Assembly (NCBI GenBank): GCA_022722495.1
Contig: JAIJLI010000160.1
Coordinates: 1 to 5,561 of the forward strand
Origin: Dialister sp.
Lineage (GTDB): Bacteria > Bacillota > Negativicutes > Veillonellales > Dialisteraceae
Direction of reading: 5' to 3'
DNA length: 5,561 bases
Below the pieces are notes generated by a model, which saw nothing but the letters and a program-made list of their open reading frames with translations, searched no databases and was not told the DNA's origin. Shown piece after piece: positions 1 through 5,333 of the stretch. A program made the position numbers and the translations under genes. The first letter of the stretch is position 1. Each line of letters opens with the position of its first letter.

Positions 1-436
1 GGAATGCATTCGTCTTACAGAAACATTCCTGCCTTTCGTGGACAACTGGGCAGTTTGCGACATTATGTCTCCGAAGGTATTTGTCAAACACAAGAAGGAG
101 CTACTGGCAAAGATTAAGACTTGGAGTAAATCGGCACACGTTTACACTTGTCGGTTTGGAATAGAGACACTTATGTCTCATTACCTGGATAAAGACTTCA
201 AGGCTGAATATCTTGAAATTCCTGCATCAGTAAGGAGCGAAGAGTATTACGTAAAGATGATGGTAGCCTGGTTCTTCGCCACCGCTCTTGCCAAGCAATG
301 GAACCAGTCGATTCCCTACATCGAACAAAACCGCCTTACTCCCTGGACGCACAACAAGACCATCCAGAAGGCCATCGAGAGCTACAGAATCACTCCCGAG
401 CAGAAGGAATACCTGCGGACATTGAAGATAAAATAA
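1..436 (+). CDS. DNA alkylation repair protein, AlkD-like (5'-partial)
   Basis: The reading frame is open from base 2 and runs off the left edge, so the first GTG (38) is an internal valine, not a start. About 144 C-terminal residues of a protein of roughly 230 are present. The sequence fits the AlkD family of HEAT-repeat-like DNA glycosylases, which remove N3- and N7-alkylated purines from DNA in the cytoplasm. Visible family features are the stretch DNWAVCD followed by SPKVF, then YTCRFGIETLMSHYLD, RSEEYYVKMMVAW, and the C-terminal THNKTIQKAIESYRI. The W and D of NWAVCD are four residues apart, like Trp109/Asp113 of Bacillus cereus AlkD, and the R of YTCRFG is a good candidate for the Arg148 equivalent; these numbers are from memory. 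The next gene starts 2 bases after the TAA stop, implying co-transcription. Family assignment is strong; substrate range cannot be read from sequence. Confidence 0.9.
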   Translation, partial: ECIRLTETFLPFVDNWAVCDIMSPKVFVKHKKELLAKIKTWSKSAHVYTCRFGIETLMSHYLDKDFKAEYLEIPASVRSEEYYVKMMVAWFFATALAKQWNQSIPYIEQNRLTPWTHNKTIQKAIESYRITPEQKEYLRTLKIK

Positions 437-438
437 TT

Positions 439-879
439 ATGACACAAGATACTTCTATATATTACGTTTGGATAGGTGGTTCATGTGATTATGGCCATAA
501 AGAGCGAGCTGGTGGTGCTGCCGTTGTGATTGAGCATAACGGCAACATCATCAGCCGTGATGTAATCAGCGACCTACACACCACAGAGTTCCGAATGATG
601 CTAACCCTCATGGTGAAGGTAATGCAGGAAATACCGGGAGGTTCCGACATTCTCTTCCTGACCAACGCTGCCTATATTCAGAACTTTGACAAGACTCCAA
701 CGGCTAAATCGGCTAACCCGGACTTGATTGTTCAATGCATCGAGGAAAAGAAAAGGCACAACTCAGTCGGGGTCAAGATTGTGCAATATCACAAAAGCCC
801 ACTGCTGATAGAAACCCACGATAGAGCTACGGAAGCAATGGCTAAGACAAGAAAGGAGTTTCATCAGAAAAATAAATAA
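439..879 (+). CDS. RNase H-fold protein, probably catalytically inactive
   Basis: This encodes 146 residues. I chose the ATG at 439 because it lies 2 bases after the upstream stop and the homologous part begins at once; the in-frame ATG at 298 would put 47 non-homologous residues inside the preceding gene. The fold is recognisable against E. coli RNase HI: IGGSC (12-16) aligns with TDGSC, AGGAAVVI (24-31) with the glycine-rich strand, TTEFRMML (48-55) with TTNNRMEL, FLTNAAYI (73-80) with STDSQYV, and HDRATEAM (127-134) with NERCDELA. By this alignment the catalytic carboxylates Asp10, Glu48, Asp70 and Asp134 become Gly13, Met54, Asn76 and Thr131; only His118 of the active-site set may remain. 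Family knowledge says those carboxylates bind the metal ions needed for RNA cleavage, so I infer a binding or structural role rather than nuclease activity. Its coupling to an alkylation-repair gene suggests shared expression, not necessarily shared function. Confidence 0.7.
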   Translation: MTQDTSIYYVWIGGSCDYGHKERAGGAAVVIEHNGNIISRDVISDLHTTEFRMMLTLMVKVMQEIPGGSDILFLTNAAYIQNFDKTPTAKSANPDLIVQCIEEKKRHNSVGVKIVQYHKSPLLIETHDRATEAMAKTRKEFHQKNK

Positions 880-895
880 ATGTTTAGGGGCCGTT

Positions 896-951
896 TTCCG
901 GTCATTAAGGTCACGGTCATTAAGGTCATTAAGGATTTCCGGTTATTCAAG
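896..951. repeat. Degenerate tandem repeat, GGTCATTAAGG core
   Basis: Two adjacent 15-base copies, TTCCGGTCATTAAGG (896-910) and TCACGGTCATTAAGG (911-925), match at 13 of 15 positions. They are followed by a truncated copy TCATTAAGG (926-934) and, two bases on, a diverged copy TTCCGGTTATTCAAG (937-951). The array lies 17 bases after the stop of the RNase H-like gene and about 125 bases before the lipoprotein start. It has no open frame and no strong dyad symmetry. It may be a replication-slippage repeat or a genome-wide intergenic repeat; the sequence alone does not decide. Confidence 0.7.
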
Positions 952-1008
952 AAGTTCCTCAACCTGAGAAATAAGGTTAAAGGGGTATCGCCATAATCAA
1001 AAAAAGCC

Positions 1009-1037
1009 GTTGCTGATGCAAGATTTCTTGAATTTTG
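1009..1037 (+). promoter_or_regulatory. Possible promoter of the lipoprotein gene
   Basis: GAATTTTG (1030-1037) matches the Bacteroidota -7 consensus TAnnTTTG at all but its first base. GTTG (1009-1012) matches the -33 element TTTG at three of four bases, with a 17-base spacer. A start near 1044 would give a leader of about 34 bases. Both boxes are imperfect, so this is tentative. Confidence 0.35.
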
Positions 1038-1077
1038 CGTTTATAAGATAGATTATCAAATATAAAATACAAAGAAA

Positions 1078-1515
1078 ATGAAAAAGAATTTATTGTTACT
1101 CTTTTTAATGGTTCTTCCTTTTTTCGTATCATCCTGCAGCGACGAAGATGGCGAAGGGACCCCGATGAAATGGAAAACTGAAGTCAAGAAATCAAGTGAC
1201 GACTATTTTCATGTGCCGCCACAAGGAGGAACTTACGTGTTCTATTGCACAAACTATAGTTCTTTTTGGGTAGTGTCGGCTACAGAAAAAGTAGCTAGAG
1301 GTGAAGAAAAGAGATTTTCTCCTAACCATGATGACAACAAGGACGCATCCATTACCACAGATTGGCTGACAGCTAAAAGTGAAGGAAATATATTGACTGT
1401 TACCATTCAGCCTACAACACTGGATGCTAACCGTTTTATGAAAGTAGAAGTGGAAGCAGGTGACGTCTTCGATGAATTCAATTTCAAACAAAGGGGGTTG
1501 AAGGTTGGATTGTAA
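1078..1515 (+). CDS. Small lipoprotein with a BACON-like domain
   Basis: This encodes 145 residues. The N-terminus is a clear lipoprotein signal peptide: KK at 2-3, a hydrophobic core (about 5-17), and a lipobox VSSC ending at Cys20. Directly after the cysteine come S-D-E-D-G-E; in Bacteroidota, acidic residues here are associated with export to the cell surface, so an outward-facing lipoprotein is plausible. Residues about 44-140 show the pattern of a single BACON-type beta-sandwich: a GGTY turn (50-53), alternating hydrophobics, SSFWVV (61-66), DWLTA (95-99), then NILTVTIQP, an Arg at 119, alternating V/E strands and a final FNFKQ (134-138). BACON domains usually sit next to carbohydrate-active or protease domains as spacers or binding modules; here the domain stands alone, so ligand and role are unknown. 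The A-rich sequence before the ATG is usual for the phylum. Lipoprotein call is strong, BACON assignment moderate. Confidence 0.75.
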   Translation: MKKNLLLLFLMVLPFFVSSCSDEDGEGTPMKWKTEVKKSSDDYFHVPPQGGTYVFYCTNYSSFWVVSATEKVARGEEKRFSPNHDDNKDASITTDWLTAKSEGNILTVTIQPTTLDANRFMKVEVEAGDVFDEFNFKQRGLKVGL

Positions 1516-1571
1516 AAAGATGACATTTGTATTCCAAATCAACATAACCTCTTTACAAGCAAGAATAGGCA

Positions 1572-1605
1572 AAAACCGACTGACACTAAGAAGTCTGTCG
1601 GTTTT
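1572..1605. terminator. Bidirectional intrinsic terminator between convergent genes
   Basis: A 13-pair stem (1572-1584 with 1593-1605) with one T-T mismatch closes on the 8-base loop ACTAAGAA. The left arm begins AAAACCGAC and the right arm ends GTCGGTTTT, so either strand gives a GC-rich stem followed by a T-rich stretch. It lies 56 bases after the lipoprotein stop and 6 bases after the stop of the convergent aldo/keto reductase gene. Confidence 0.85.
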
Positions 1606-1611
1606 GCTATT

Positions 1612-2454
1612 TTAGAAATCACATGTATCGGGGTCTGAACCTATTCTGTCAGCCTTCAGCGATGCGATTTCAAACATTTCCTGCTGAGAGAGTTCAAAGT
1701 CGAATACATCGATGTTTTCCTTGATTCGGCTTGGAGTAACCGACTTTGCCAGTGGCAGCACGCCTGTCTGCATCACCCAACGGATAACTACCTGAGCCAC
1801 GCTCTTGCCATGGTTGGCAGCAATCGACTTCAAGAGAGGATTATCCAAGACATTACCTCTTCCCAATGGGCTCCATGCTTCCACAAGAATGTTGTTCTTC
1901 TTGCAGAACTCCACACACTCCTTCTGGGTGAATCCTGGATGATACTCTATCTGGTCAACCATCGGACAGATGTTTGCCTTCGCCATTACTGGCTCTGCAT
2001 GATGCTGCATGAAGTTAGAAAGACCGATGCTGCGAATCAAGCCCTCTTCATGCAGACGCTCCATCGCTTTCCAAGTATCTACATTCAGCTGATTTGCATC
2101 CTTGCCAAACTGCAACTCGTTGGCTGGCCAATGGATGAGGTAGAGGTCGAGATAATCGAGACCTAAATCGCTCAAAGTCTTGTCAAACGCCTTCAAGGTC
2201 TTGTCGTAGCCACGCTCTGTGTTCCAAACCTTGCTGGTAACAAAGAGATTCTCACGCTTGATTCCACTTTCCTTGATTCCCTCGCCTACGCTCTTCTCAT
2301 TTTTATAGATAACAGCGGTGTCGATGTGGGTGTAGCCTGCAGCGATGGCAGCTTTCACTGCTTCAACGCAGGTTGCGCCATCAGGAGTAAGAAACGTTCC
2401 GAAACCCGGTGTAGGAATCTTCACTCCATTATTCAATAATATTTCCTTTTCCAT
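1612..2454 (-). CDS. Aldo/keto reductase (AKR superfamily, NADPH-dependent)
   Basis: This encodes 280 residues, a normal length for the family. I chose the ATG at 2454 because MEKEILLNNG leads straight into the first strand; the frame extends to a TTG at 2478, but those 8 extra residues are AT-rich leader. The AKR catalytic tetrad is visible: Asp45 (HIDTA), Tyr50 (IYKNE), Lys75 (TSKVW) and His108 (LIHWP). Further signatures are GLSNF (the second AKR motif), DQIEYHP, EAWSPLGRG and the cofactor-phosphate loop LAKSVTPSRIKEN. These enzymes are soluble (beta/alpha)8 barrels that reduce aldehydes and ketones, mostly with NADPH; the sequence resembles the bacterial 2,5-diketo-gluconate/methylglyoxal reductase group (AKR5-like), but the substrate cannot be assigned. 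It follows an AraC-family regulator gene on the same strand and has its own promoter and a putative operator, so control by that regulator is likely. Confidence 0.93.
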   Translation of the reverse strand: MEKEILLNNGVKIPTPGFGTFLTPDGATCVEAVKAAIAAGYTHIDTAVIYKNEKSVGEGIKESGIKRENLFVTSKVWNTERGYDKTLKAFDKTLSDLGLDYLDLYLIHWPANELQFGKDANQLNVDTWKAMERLHEEGLIRSIGLSNFMQHHAEPVMAKANICPMVDQIEYHPGFTQKECVEFCKKNNILVEAWSPLGRGNVLDNPLLKSIAANHGKSVAQVVIRWVMQTGVLPLAKSVTPSRIKENIDVFDFELSQQEMFEIASLKADRIGSDPDTCDF

Positions 2455-2495
2455 AATTAAACTAATCTTTAAATTCAACTATTTTTTTTACGGTG

Positions 2496-2524
2496 CAAAG
2501 TTACTGACTTTTTCGCTTAACAAA
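2496..2524 (-). promoter_or_regulatory. Promoter of the aldo/keto reductase gene
   Basis: Read on the minus strand, TTTG (2524-2521) and TAACTTTG (2503-2496) match the Bacteroidota -33 (TTTG) and -7 (TAnnTTTG) elements exactly, with a 17-base spacer. Transcription would begin near 2489 and give a leader of about 35 bases before the ATG at 2454. This supports an independent promoter for the reductase rather than only read-through from the regulator gene. Confidence 0.7.
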
Positions 2525-2528
2525 GTTC

Positions 2529-2563
2529 TGTATGTTTGCAATATCATCGTGTATCTTTGCAAT
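2529..2563 (-). promoter_or_regulatory. Putative AraC-type activator site: two direct repeats, 21-base period
   Basis: On the plus strand, TGTATGTTTGCAAT (2529-2542) and TGTATCTTTGCAAT (2550-2563) match at 13 of 14 bases, and their starts are exactly 21 bases apart. On the minus strand the nearer copy ends 4 bases before the -33 box of the reductase promoter. AraC-family proteins carry two helix-turn-helix motifs per subunit and typically bind as dimers to direct repeats about two helical turns apart, beside or over the -35 region. A gene for such a regulator ends 8 bases away. The repeats and their spacing are seen; binding by the neighbouring regulator is inferred. Confidence 0.55.
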
Positions 2564-2571
2564 TTTAGCCA

Positions 2572-3504
2572 TCACTTAGCAGTCCCGTTAATTTCCCTGC
2601 GATATTCAGCAGGAGTAAGATGGATGATTTTCTGAAACTGCTCGAAGAAGAGAGTCGGCGTATTGTAGCCGGAACTGAAAGCCACTTCTGTGATAGTCAA
2701 ATCTGAATTGGCAAGCAGCCTACAGGCGTACTCGATACGGATTTCTGCCAGCACCTGGAAGATGCTTTTATCGGTGGATTTCTTGAAATAACGGCAAAGC
2801 GAAGTCGGATTCTGACCTACATAATCGGCAACATCCTTCAGCACCACCTTCTCACGGAAGTTATTATATAAATAGGTGTAGATTCTGCCGATAGGCTCCT
2901 CCAACTCGGGTTGACGATTAGTATTGCTGTAAGCCGTAGGCGACAGGAGTTGCGTTTTCTTGCAATGATGCAGGCGGTCGAGAATCTGGAGCAGGATGAT
3001 AAGCCGTGAGGTGTGGGTGGATGAATCGAAAGCCTTCATCATCTCTAAGAGTTCATCATACAATCCCTCATCATAGAATCGTATTCCATACTGGCTCTTT
3101 GAAAGAAGCTTTGAAATATAGGCGTAATCGGGAAGATTCAAAAGAGACGAAGGAAACAATTGAGGACTGAACTGGATGGCTTCGCCACGACTATAGAGCC
3201 TATCTTCAAGTTCTGTTTCAAGCCCTGATTTAAGTTCTTCTTTCCCAGCATTCTCCCCACTCTTCATCCGGCTTTTACAAAGATGAAGATGTGGAACATA
3301 ACTTCCTATCAGCGCAACATCACCTTCTGCATAAGGTGCAACGCCCTCGCCCACGAACTGCTTTCCGCTGCCGTGGGTGAAAATCATCAGTTCATACTCC
3401 GCATGCTTATGCAGGGGCAGAACGAACTCCGGATAAGTAATATGGCTGCACAAAGTTGTCATTTTGTGCGCAATCTTTCGTTCTAATATAGGCATAATCT
3501 CCAT
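2572..3504 (-). CDS. AraC-family transcriptional regulator with N-terminal cupin domain
   Basis: This encodes 310 residues. Residues about 25-75 form a cupin-type sensor domain (PLHKHAEYELMIFTHGSG, then APYAEGDVALIGSYVPHLHL) with His32, His34, Glu38 and His72 placed like cupin metal or ligand residues. An Arg/Lys/Glu-rich, low-complexity stretch (77-107) follows and looks like an insertion before the family segment EAIQFSPQLF. The C-terminal 90 residues are a standard AraC DNA-binding domain: first helix-turn-helix at about 221-240 (LKDVADYVGQNPTSLCRYFKK), second at about 269-290 (TITEVAFSSGYNTPTLFFEQF), ending in LTPAEYRRE. Start: ATG at 3504; an in-frame ATG at 3495 (Met4) is equally possible. 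The reductase gene lies downstream on the same strand and a TauE/SafE permease is divergent, so both are candidate targets. Family is certain; the ligand is unknown. Confidence 0.92.
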   Translation of the reverse strand: MEIMPILERKIAHKMTTLCSHITYPEFVLPLHKHAEYELMIFTHGSGKQFVGEGVAPYAEGDVALIGSYVPHLHLCKSRMKSGENAGKEELKSGLETELEDRLYSRGEAIQFSPQLFPSSLLNLPDYAYISKLLSKSQYGIRFYDEGLYDELLEMMKAFDSSTHTSRLIILLQILDRLHHCKKTQLLSPTAYSNTNRQPELEEPIGRIYTYLYNNFREKVVLKDVADYVGQNPTSLCRYFKKSTDKSIFQVLAEIRIEYACRLLANSDLTITEVAFSSGYNTPTLFFEQFQKIIHLTPAEYRREINGTAK

Positions 3505-3539
3505 TTATCTGCTTTGTACAAATATTCACTATAATAACG

Positions 3540-3547
3540 CAAATATA
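3540..3547 (-). promoter_or_regulatory. Candidate -7 element of the regulator gene
   Basis: Read on the minus strand this is TATATTTG, an exact TAnnTTTG match. A start near 3533 would give a leader of about 28 bases to the ATG at 3504. No TTTG is seen at the expected -33 position (about 3565-3572). The perfect 10-base palindrome TTTGTACAAA (3513-3522) lies between this element and the start codon and could be a site for autoregulation. Confidence 0.5.
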
Positions 3548-3574
3548 ATGGATAATATTGTTCGAGATTAGCCG

Positions 3575-3582
3575 TAATTTTG
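3575..3582 (+). promoter_or_regulatory. Candidate -7 element of the permease gene
   Basis: TAATTTTG is an exact TAnnTTTG match. A start near 3589 would give a leader of about 43 purine-rich bases before the ATG at 3632. The expected -33 zone (about 3550-3557) lacks TTTG, so the promoter may be weak or need an activator. It lies back-to-back with the regulator promoter, only 27 bases between the two -7 boxes. Confidence 0.5.
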
Positions 3583-3631
3583 CACCCACAAATAAAAAAT
3601 AGAATAGAAACAAATAAAAAGAAGAGAAAAA

Positions 3632-4375
3632 ATGTCAGAAACTTTATCCGTATTTCAATGGTCAATCCTGGCACTGGCTGCATTGTGCATAGGAATGTCA
3701 AAAACCGGTGTTCAGGGAATGATGCTCCTCATCGTGCCCTACATGGCAATGGCTTTCGGAGCCAAGGAATCAACTGGTGTAATTCTGCCAATGCTCTGCA
3801 TGGCCGACATCATGGCTGTGGCTTACTACAAGCGCATAGCCGATTGGAAGACTGTAGCAAAGCTCTTGCCAACAGCCTTATTAGGATTTCTCGTAGCACT
3901 TTTTGTTGACAAGCTCGTCCCGGCACAGGGATTCCGCCAACTGATGGGTTGGACGCTCGCCCTGGCGATGGCGGTGATGATTTGGAGCGAAATATTCGGC
4001 AAGGAAAACAGATGGATGCATAAATGGTGGTATTCTGCCCTCTTCGGTCTACTCGGCGGTTTCACCACGATGATTGGCAATGCTGCCGGACCAGTAATGT
4101 CTGTTTATCTGCTCTCGATGCGCAAGGAGAAGATGGAATACATCGGCATTAACGCCTGGTTCTTCCTCGTTTTCAATCTGCTGAAAGTTCCTTTCCAAAT
4201 CTTTGCCTGGGACAACATCAACTGGGGCTCGTTTTCGCTGAACCTCCTGATGCTCCCGGTAATAGGAATCGGAGCCTTACTCGGAATCCGTATGGTAAAA
4301 CTCTTCCCAGAAAAAGCCTTCCGAAGATTCATCCAGTTTGTCACTATACTTTCTGTAGCAATGATGCTCGTATAG
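3632..4375 (+). CDS. TauE/SafE-family membrane permease
   Basis: This encodes 247 residues, the usual length, and is strongly hydrophobic with roughly seven to eight membrane segments (for example about 10-22, 28-43, 48-66, 78-96, 104-122, 134-161, 172-192, 200-221, 231-247). The internal duplication typical of the family is visible: GMSKTGVQG with a following Pro (21-36) in the first half and GLLGGFTTMIGNAAGP (139-154) in the second. Characterised members export or import small organosulfur or sulfite-type anions across the inner membrane, but most are untested, so the substrate here is open. ATG at 3632 follows a purine-rich leader and matches the expected N-terminus just before the first helix. 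It is divergent from the AraC-family regulator gene with 127 bases between them, which makes regulation by that protein plausible. No sulfur-metabolism genes are nearby to specify a substrate. Confidence 0.9.
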   Translation: MSETLSVFQWSILALAALCIGMSKTGVQGMMLLIVPYMAMAFGAKESTGVILPMLCMADIMAVAYYKRIADWKTVAKLLPTALLGFLVALFVDKLVPAQGFRQLMGWTLALAMAVMIWSEIFGKENRWMHKWWYSALFGLLGGFTTMIGNAAGPVMSVYLLSMRKEKMEYIGINAWFFLVFNLLKVPFQIFAWDNINWGSFSLNLLMLPVIGIGALLGIRMVKLFPEKAFRRFIQFVTILSVAMMLV

Positions 4376-4402
4376 GTCATTGAGAAATAGTACACAAAAC
4401 AA

Positions 4403-4430
4403 TTGAGACCGATCCTTTTATCGGTCTCGT
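4403..4430. terminator. Hairpin downstream of the permease gene, possible terminator
   Basis: GAGACCGAT (4405-4413) pairs perfectly with ATCGGTCTC (4420-4428) around the loop CCTTTT; a G-T wobble and an A-T pair extend it to 4403-4430. There is no T-run after it on the plus strand. On the minus strand it is followed by AATTGTTTT, so it works better as a terminator for the minus-strand gene remnant, whose stop codon (4418-4420) lies in it. It starts 28 bases after the permease stop. Confidence 0.5.
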
Positions 4431-4716
4431 CTGAAATCGTTGCGTCCGTCTCGGTCAAGAAAACATCGGGTGTAACAGTATTCTGAAAGGATAATCACCT
4501 CATCTGCTGAAGCCATCAATCCATCATAAACTACCCTATCACCGGGCTTGAACCTATCTGCCTGACCTCAAAAAGGAATGGCTGCGGTAAGCGTTATTCC
4601 CGGGCAGGAAGGTTTCAGCGACTGCACCATCTGGGCTGCCATCAAGTGGACCCATGATATGGTAAGGCTCTGTCCAAACGTCCAGTTTTCAGATTATCAA
4701 AATATCCCTCTATCAT
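4418..4716 (-). pseudogene. Frameshifted small hypothetical gene (remnant)
   Basis: The 518-base stretch between the permease and TIGR04076 genes has no intact gene, but the minus strand reads like a broken one. From an ATG at 4716 one frame gives 24 residues (MIEGYFDNLKTGRL, then DRALPYHGST) and stops. A second frame continues with LDGSPDGAVAETFLPGNNAY and stops. A third gives RFKPGDRVVYDGL, then SADEVIILSEY and FLDRDGRNDFRRDR, to the TAA at 4418-4420. Dropping one base from the C-run at 4651-4653 and one from the CC at 4561-4562 joins all three into one frame of about 98 residues. The last segment is the most protein-like (GDRVVYDG resembles a small beta-barrel, KOW-like turn) and lacks a usable start before Met18 of its frame. 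I do not recognise the family. Sequencing error could produce the same picture. Bases 4717-4790 show nothing further. Confidence 0.4.
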
Positions 4717-4790
4717 ATAAAATAAGGTTAAATCAAGTTCGCCCTGCAAACAAAATCCATCCATAAAATCACTTTTCTGAATATTTTTTG

Positions 4791-4798
4791 TATTTTTG
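4791..4798 (+). promoter_or_regulatory. Candidate -7 element of the TIGR04076 gene
   Basis: TATTTTTG is an exact TAnnTTTG match in a T-rich stretch. No TTTG lies at the ideal -33 distance. A start near 4805 gives an unusually long leader of about 89 bases, which contains the hairpin at 4819-4843. Confidence 0.5.
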
Positions 4799-4818
4799 CA
4801 GATATATTACGCTGATAT

Positions 4819-4843
4819 GGGGGTTGAGCATAGCTTATCCTCC
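4819..4843 (+). promoter_or_regulatory. Stable hairpin in the leader of the TIGR04076 gene
   Basis: The arms GGGGGTTGAGC (4819-4829) and GCTTATCCTCC (4833-4843) pair over 11 positions with two G-U wobbles and one U-U mismatch, closing on the triloop AUA. No T-run follows, so it is not a typical terminator. It ends 50 bases before the ATG at 4894 and could affect mRNA stability or act in leader-based control. Confidence 0.5.
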
Positions 4844-4893
4844 TAGATTACAGACGCATAATTACCAAATGATTTAAATAAATTAAAAAGAAT

Positions 4894-5286
4894 ATGAAGC
4901 ATAAAGTAAAAGTGACCGTAATAGACAAGAAAATCTATCCGGAACTACAGGAGAAGTATTGCGCCGACCCTAAAGCAGGAATGTGTCCATGCTACAATGT
5001 TGGCGATGAGTTTATCTTTGAGCGTGACGAAGAGAACGACCATTTCTGGCATGGAGGAATGAATACACTCGTCAGAACATCCGCTGACCCGAACACAGTA
5101 GCTGGAGGTCCGAAAATGCCACATTGCTCTGAGGCATGGGACGCTATTTCACGATATATATACACCGGTCTGCAAGGTGGTTCAATCATGAAGGGGTGGA
5201 TGAAGCGTGAAAACGAAATGATATGCTGTTGTTCTGACGGAACAAGACCAGTCATATTCAAAATTGAGCGTATAGACGAAGAGTAG
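4894..5286 (+). CDS. TIGR04076-family protein, cysteine-rich
   Basis: This encodes 130 residues. It matches the layout of the TIGR04076 family of small uncharacterised proteins: an N-terminal strand KHKVKVTVIDKK, a CPCYNVGDEFIF segment (31-42), a central MPHCSEAWDAISRYIY helix (75-90) and a C-terminal CCCSDGTRPVIFKIERI (111-127). Seven cysteines are present (23, 31, 33, 78, 111, 112, 113), suggesting metal binding or redox chemistry, although no function is established for the family that I can name. Residues about 44-72 (acidic, then HFWHGGMN and a Gly/Pro-rich stretch) look like an insertion relative to shorter members. No signal peptide, so cytoplasmic. The ATG at 4894 follows an A-rich leader. 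A flavoprotein-like gene starts 83 bases downstream on the same strand with no terminator seen between, so the two may be co-transcribed. Confidence 0.8.
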   Translation: MKHKVKVTVIDKKIYPELQEKYCADPKAGMCPCYNVGDEFIFERDEENDHFWHGGMNTLVRTSADPNTVAGGPKMPHCSEAWDAISRYIYTGLQGGSIMKGWMKRENEMICCCSDGTRPVIFKIERIDEE

Positions 5287-5333
5287 TTGTTTTGCGGGGC
5301 ATGGATGGTATGGTTGGGGTTGATAGCTGCGTT

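Noticed and set aside
298..438. Upstream extension of the RNase H-like gene to the in-frame ATG at 298
   Set aside because: The 47 extra residues overlap the coding end of the AlkD-like gene and resemble no RNase H sequence; the ATG at 439 fits the 2-base gap and the fold.
896..951. CRISPR array
   Set aside because: Repeats are short, degenerate and directly adjacent with no spacers of regular length, and no cas genes are in view.
1192..1572. Minus-strand open frame of 126 codons opposite the lipoprotein gene
   Set aside because: It lies antisense to a gene with a clear signal peptide and domain pattern, has an odd composition, and spans the intergenic region without motifs.
2455..2478. Upstream TTG start for the aldo/keto reductase
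   Set aside because: The 8 added residues are translated from AT-rich leader; the ATG at 2454 matches the family's N-terminus and sits at a normal distance from the promoter.
2531..2559. Plus-strand promoters TATGTTTG and TATCTTTG inside the direct repeats
   Set aside because: Both match TAnnTTTG, but neither has a TTTG at proper -33 spacing and they would only read antisense into the regulator gene; the tandem-operator reading fits better, though this is not excluded.
4578..4766. Plus-strand open frame of 62 codons after the permease
   Set aside because: It has no recognisable motif or promoter, and its C-terminus runs through AT-rich intergenic DNA; the minus-strand reading of the same region is more protein-like.
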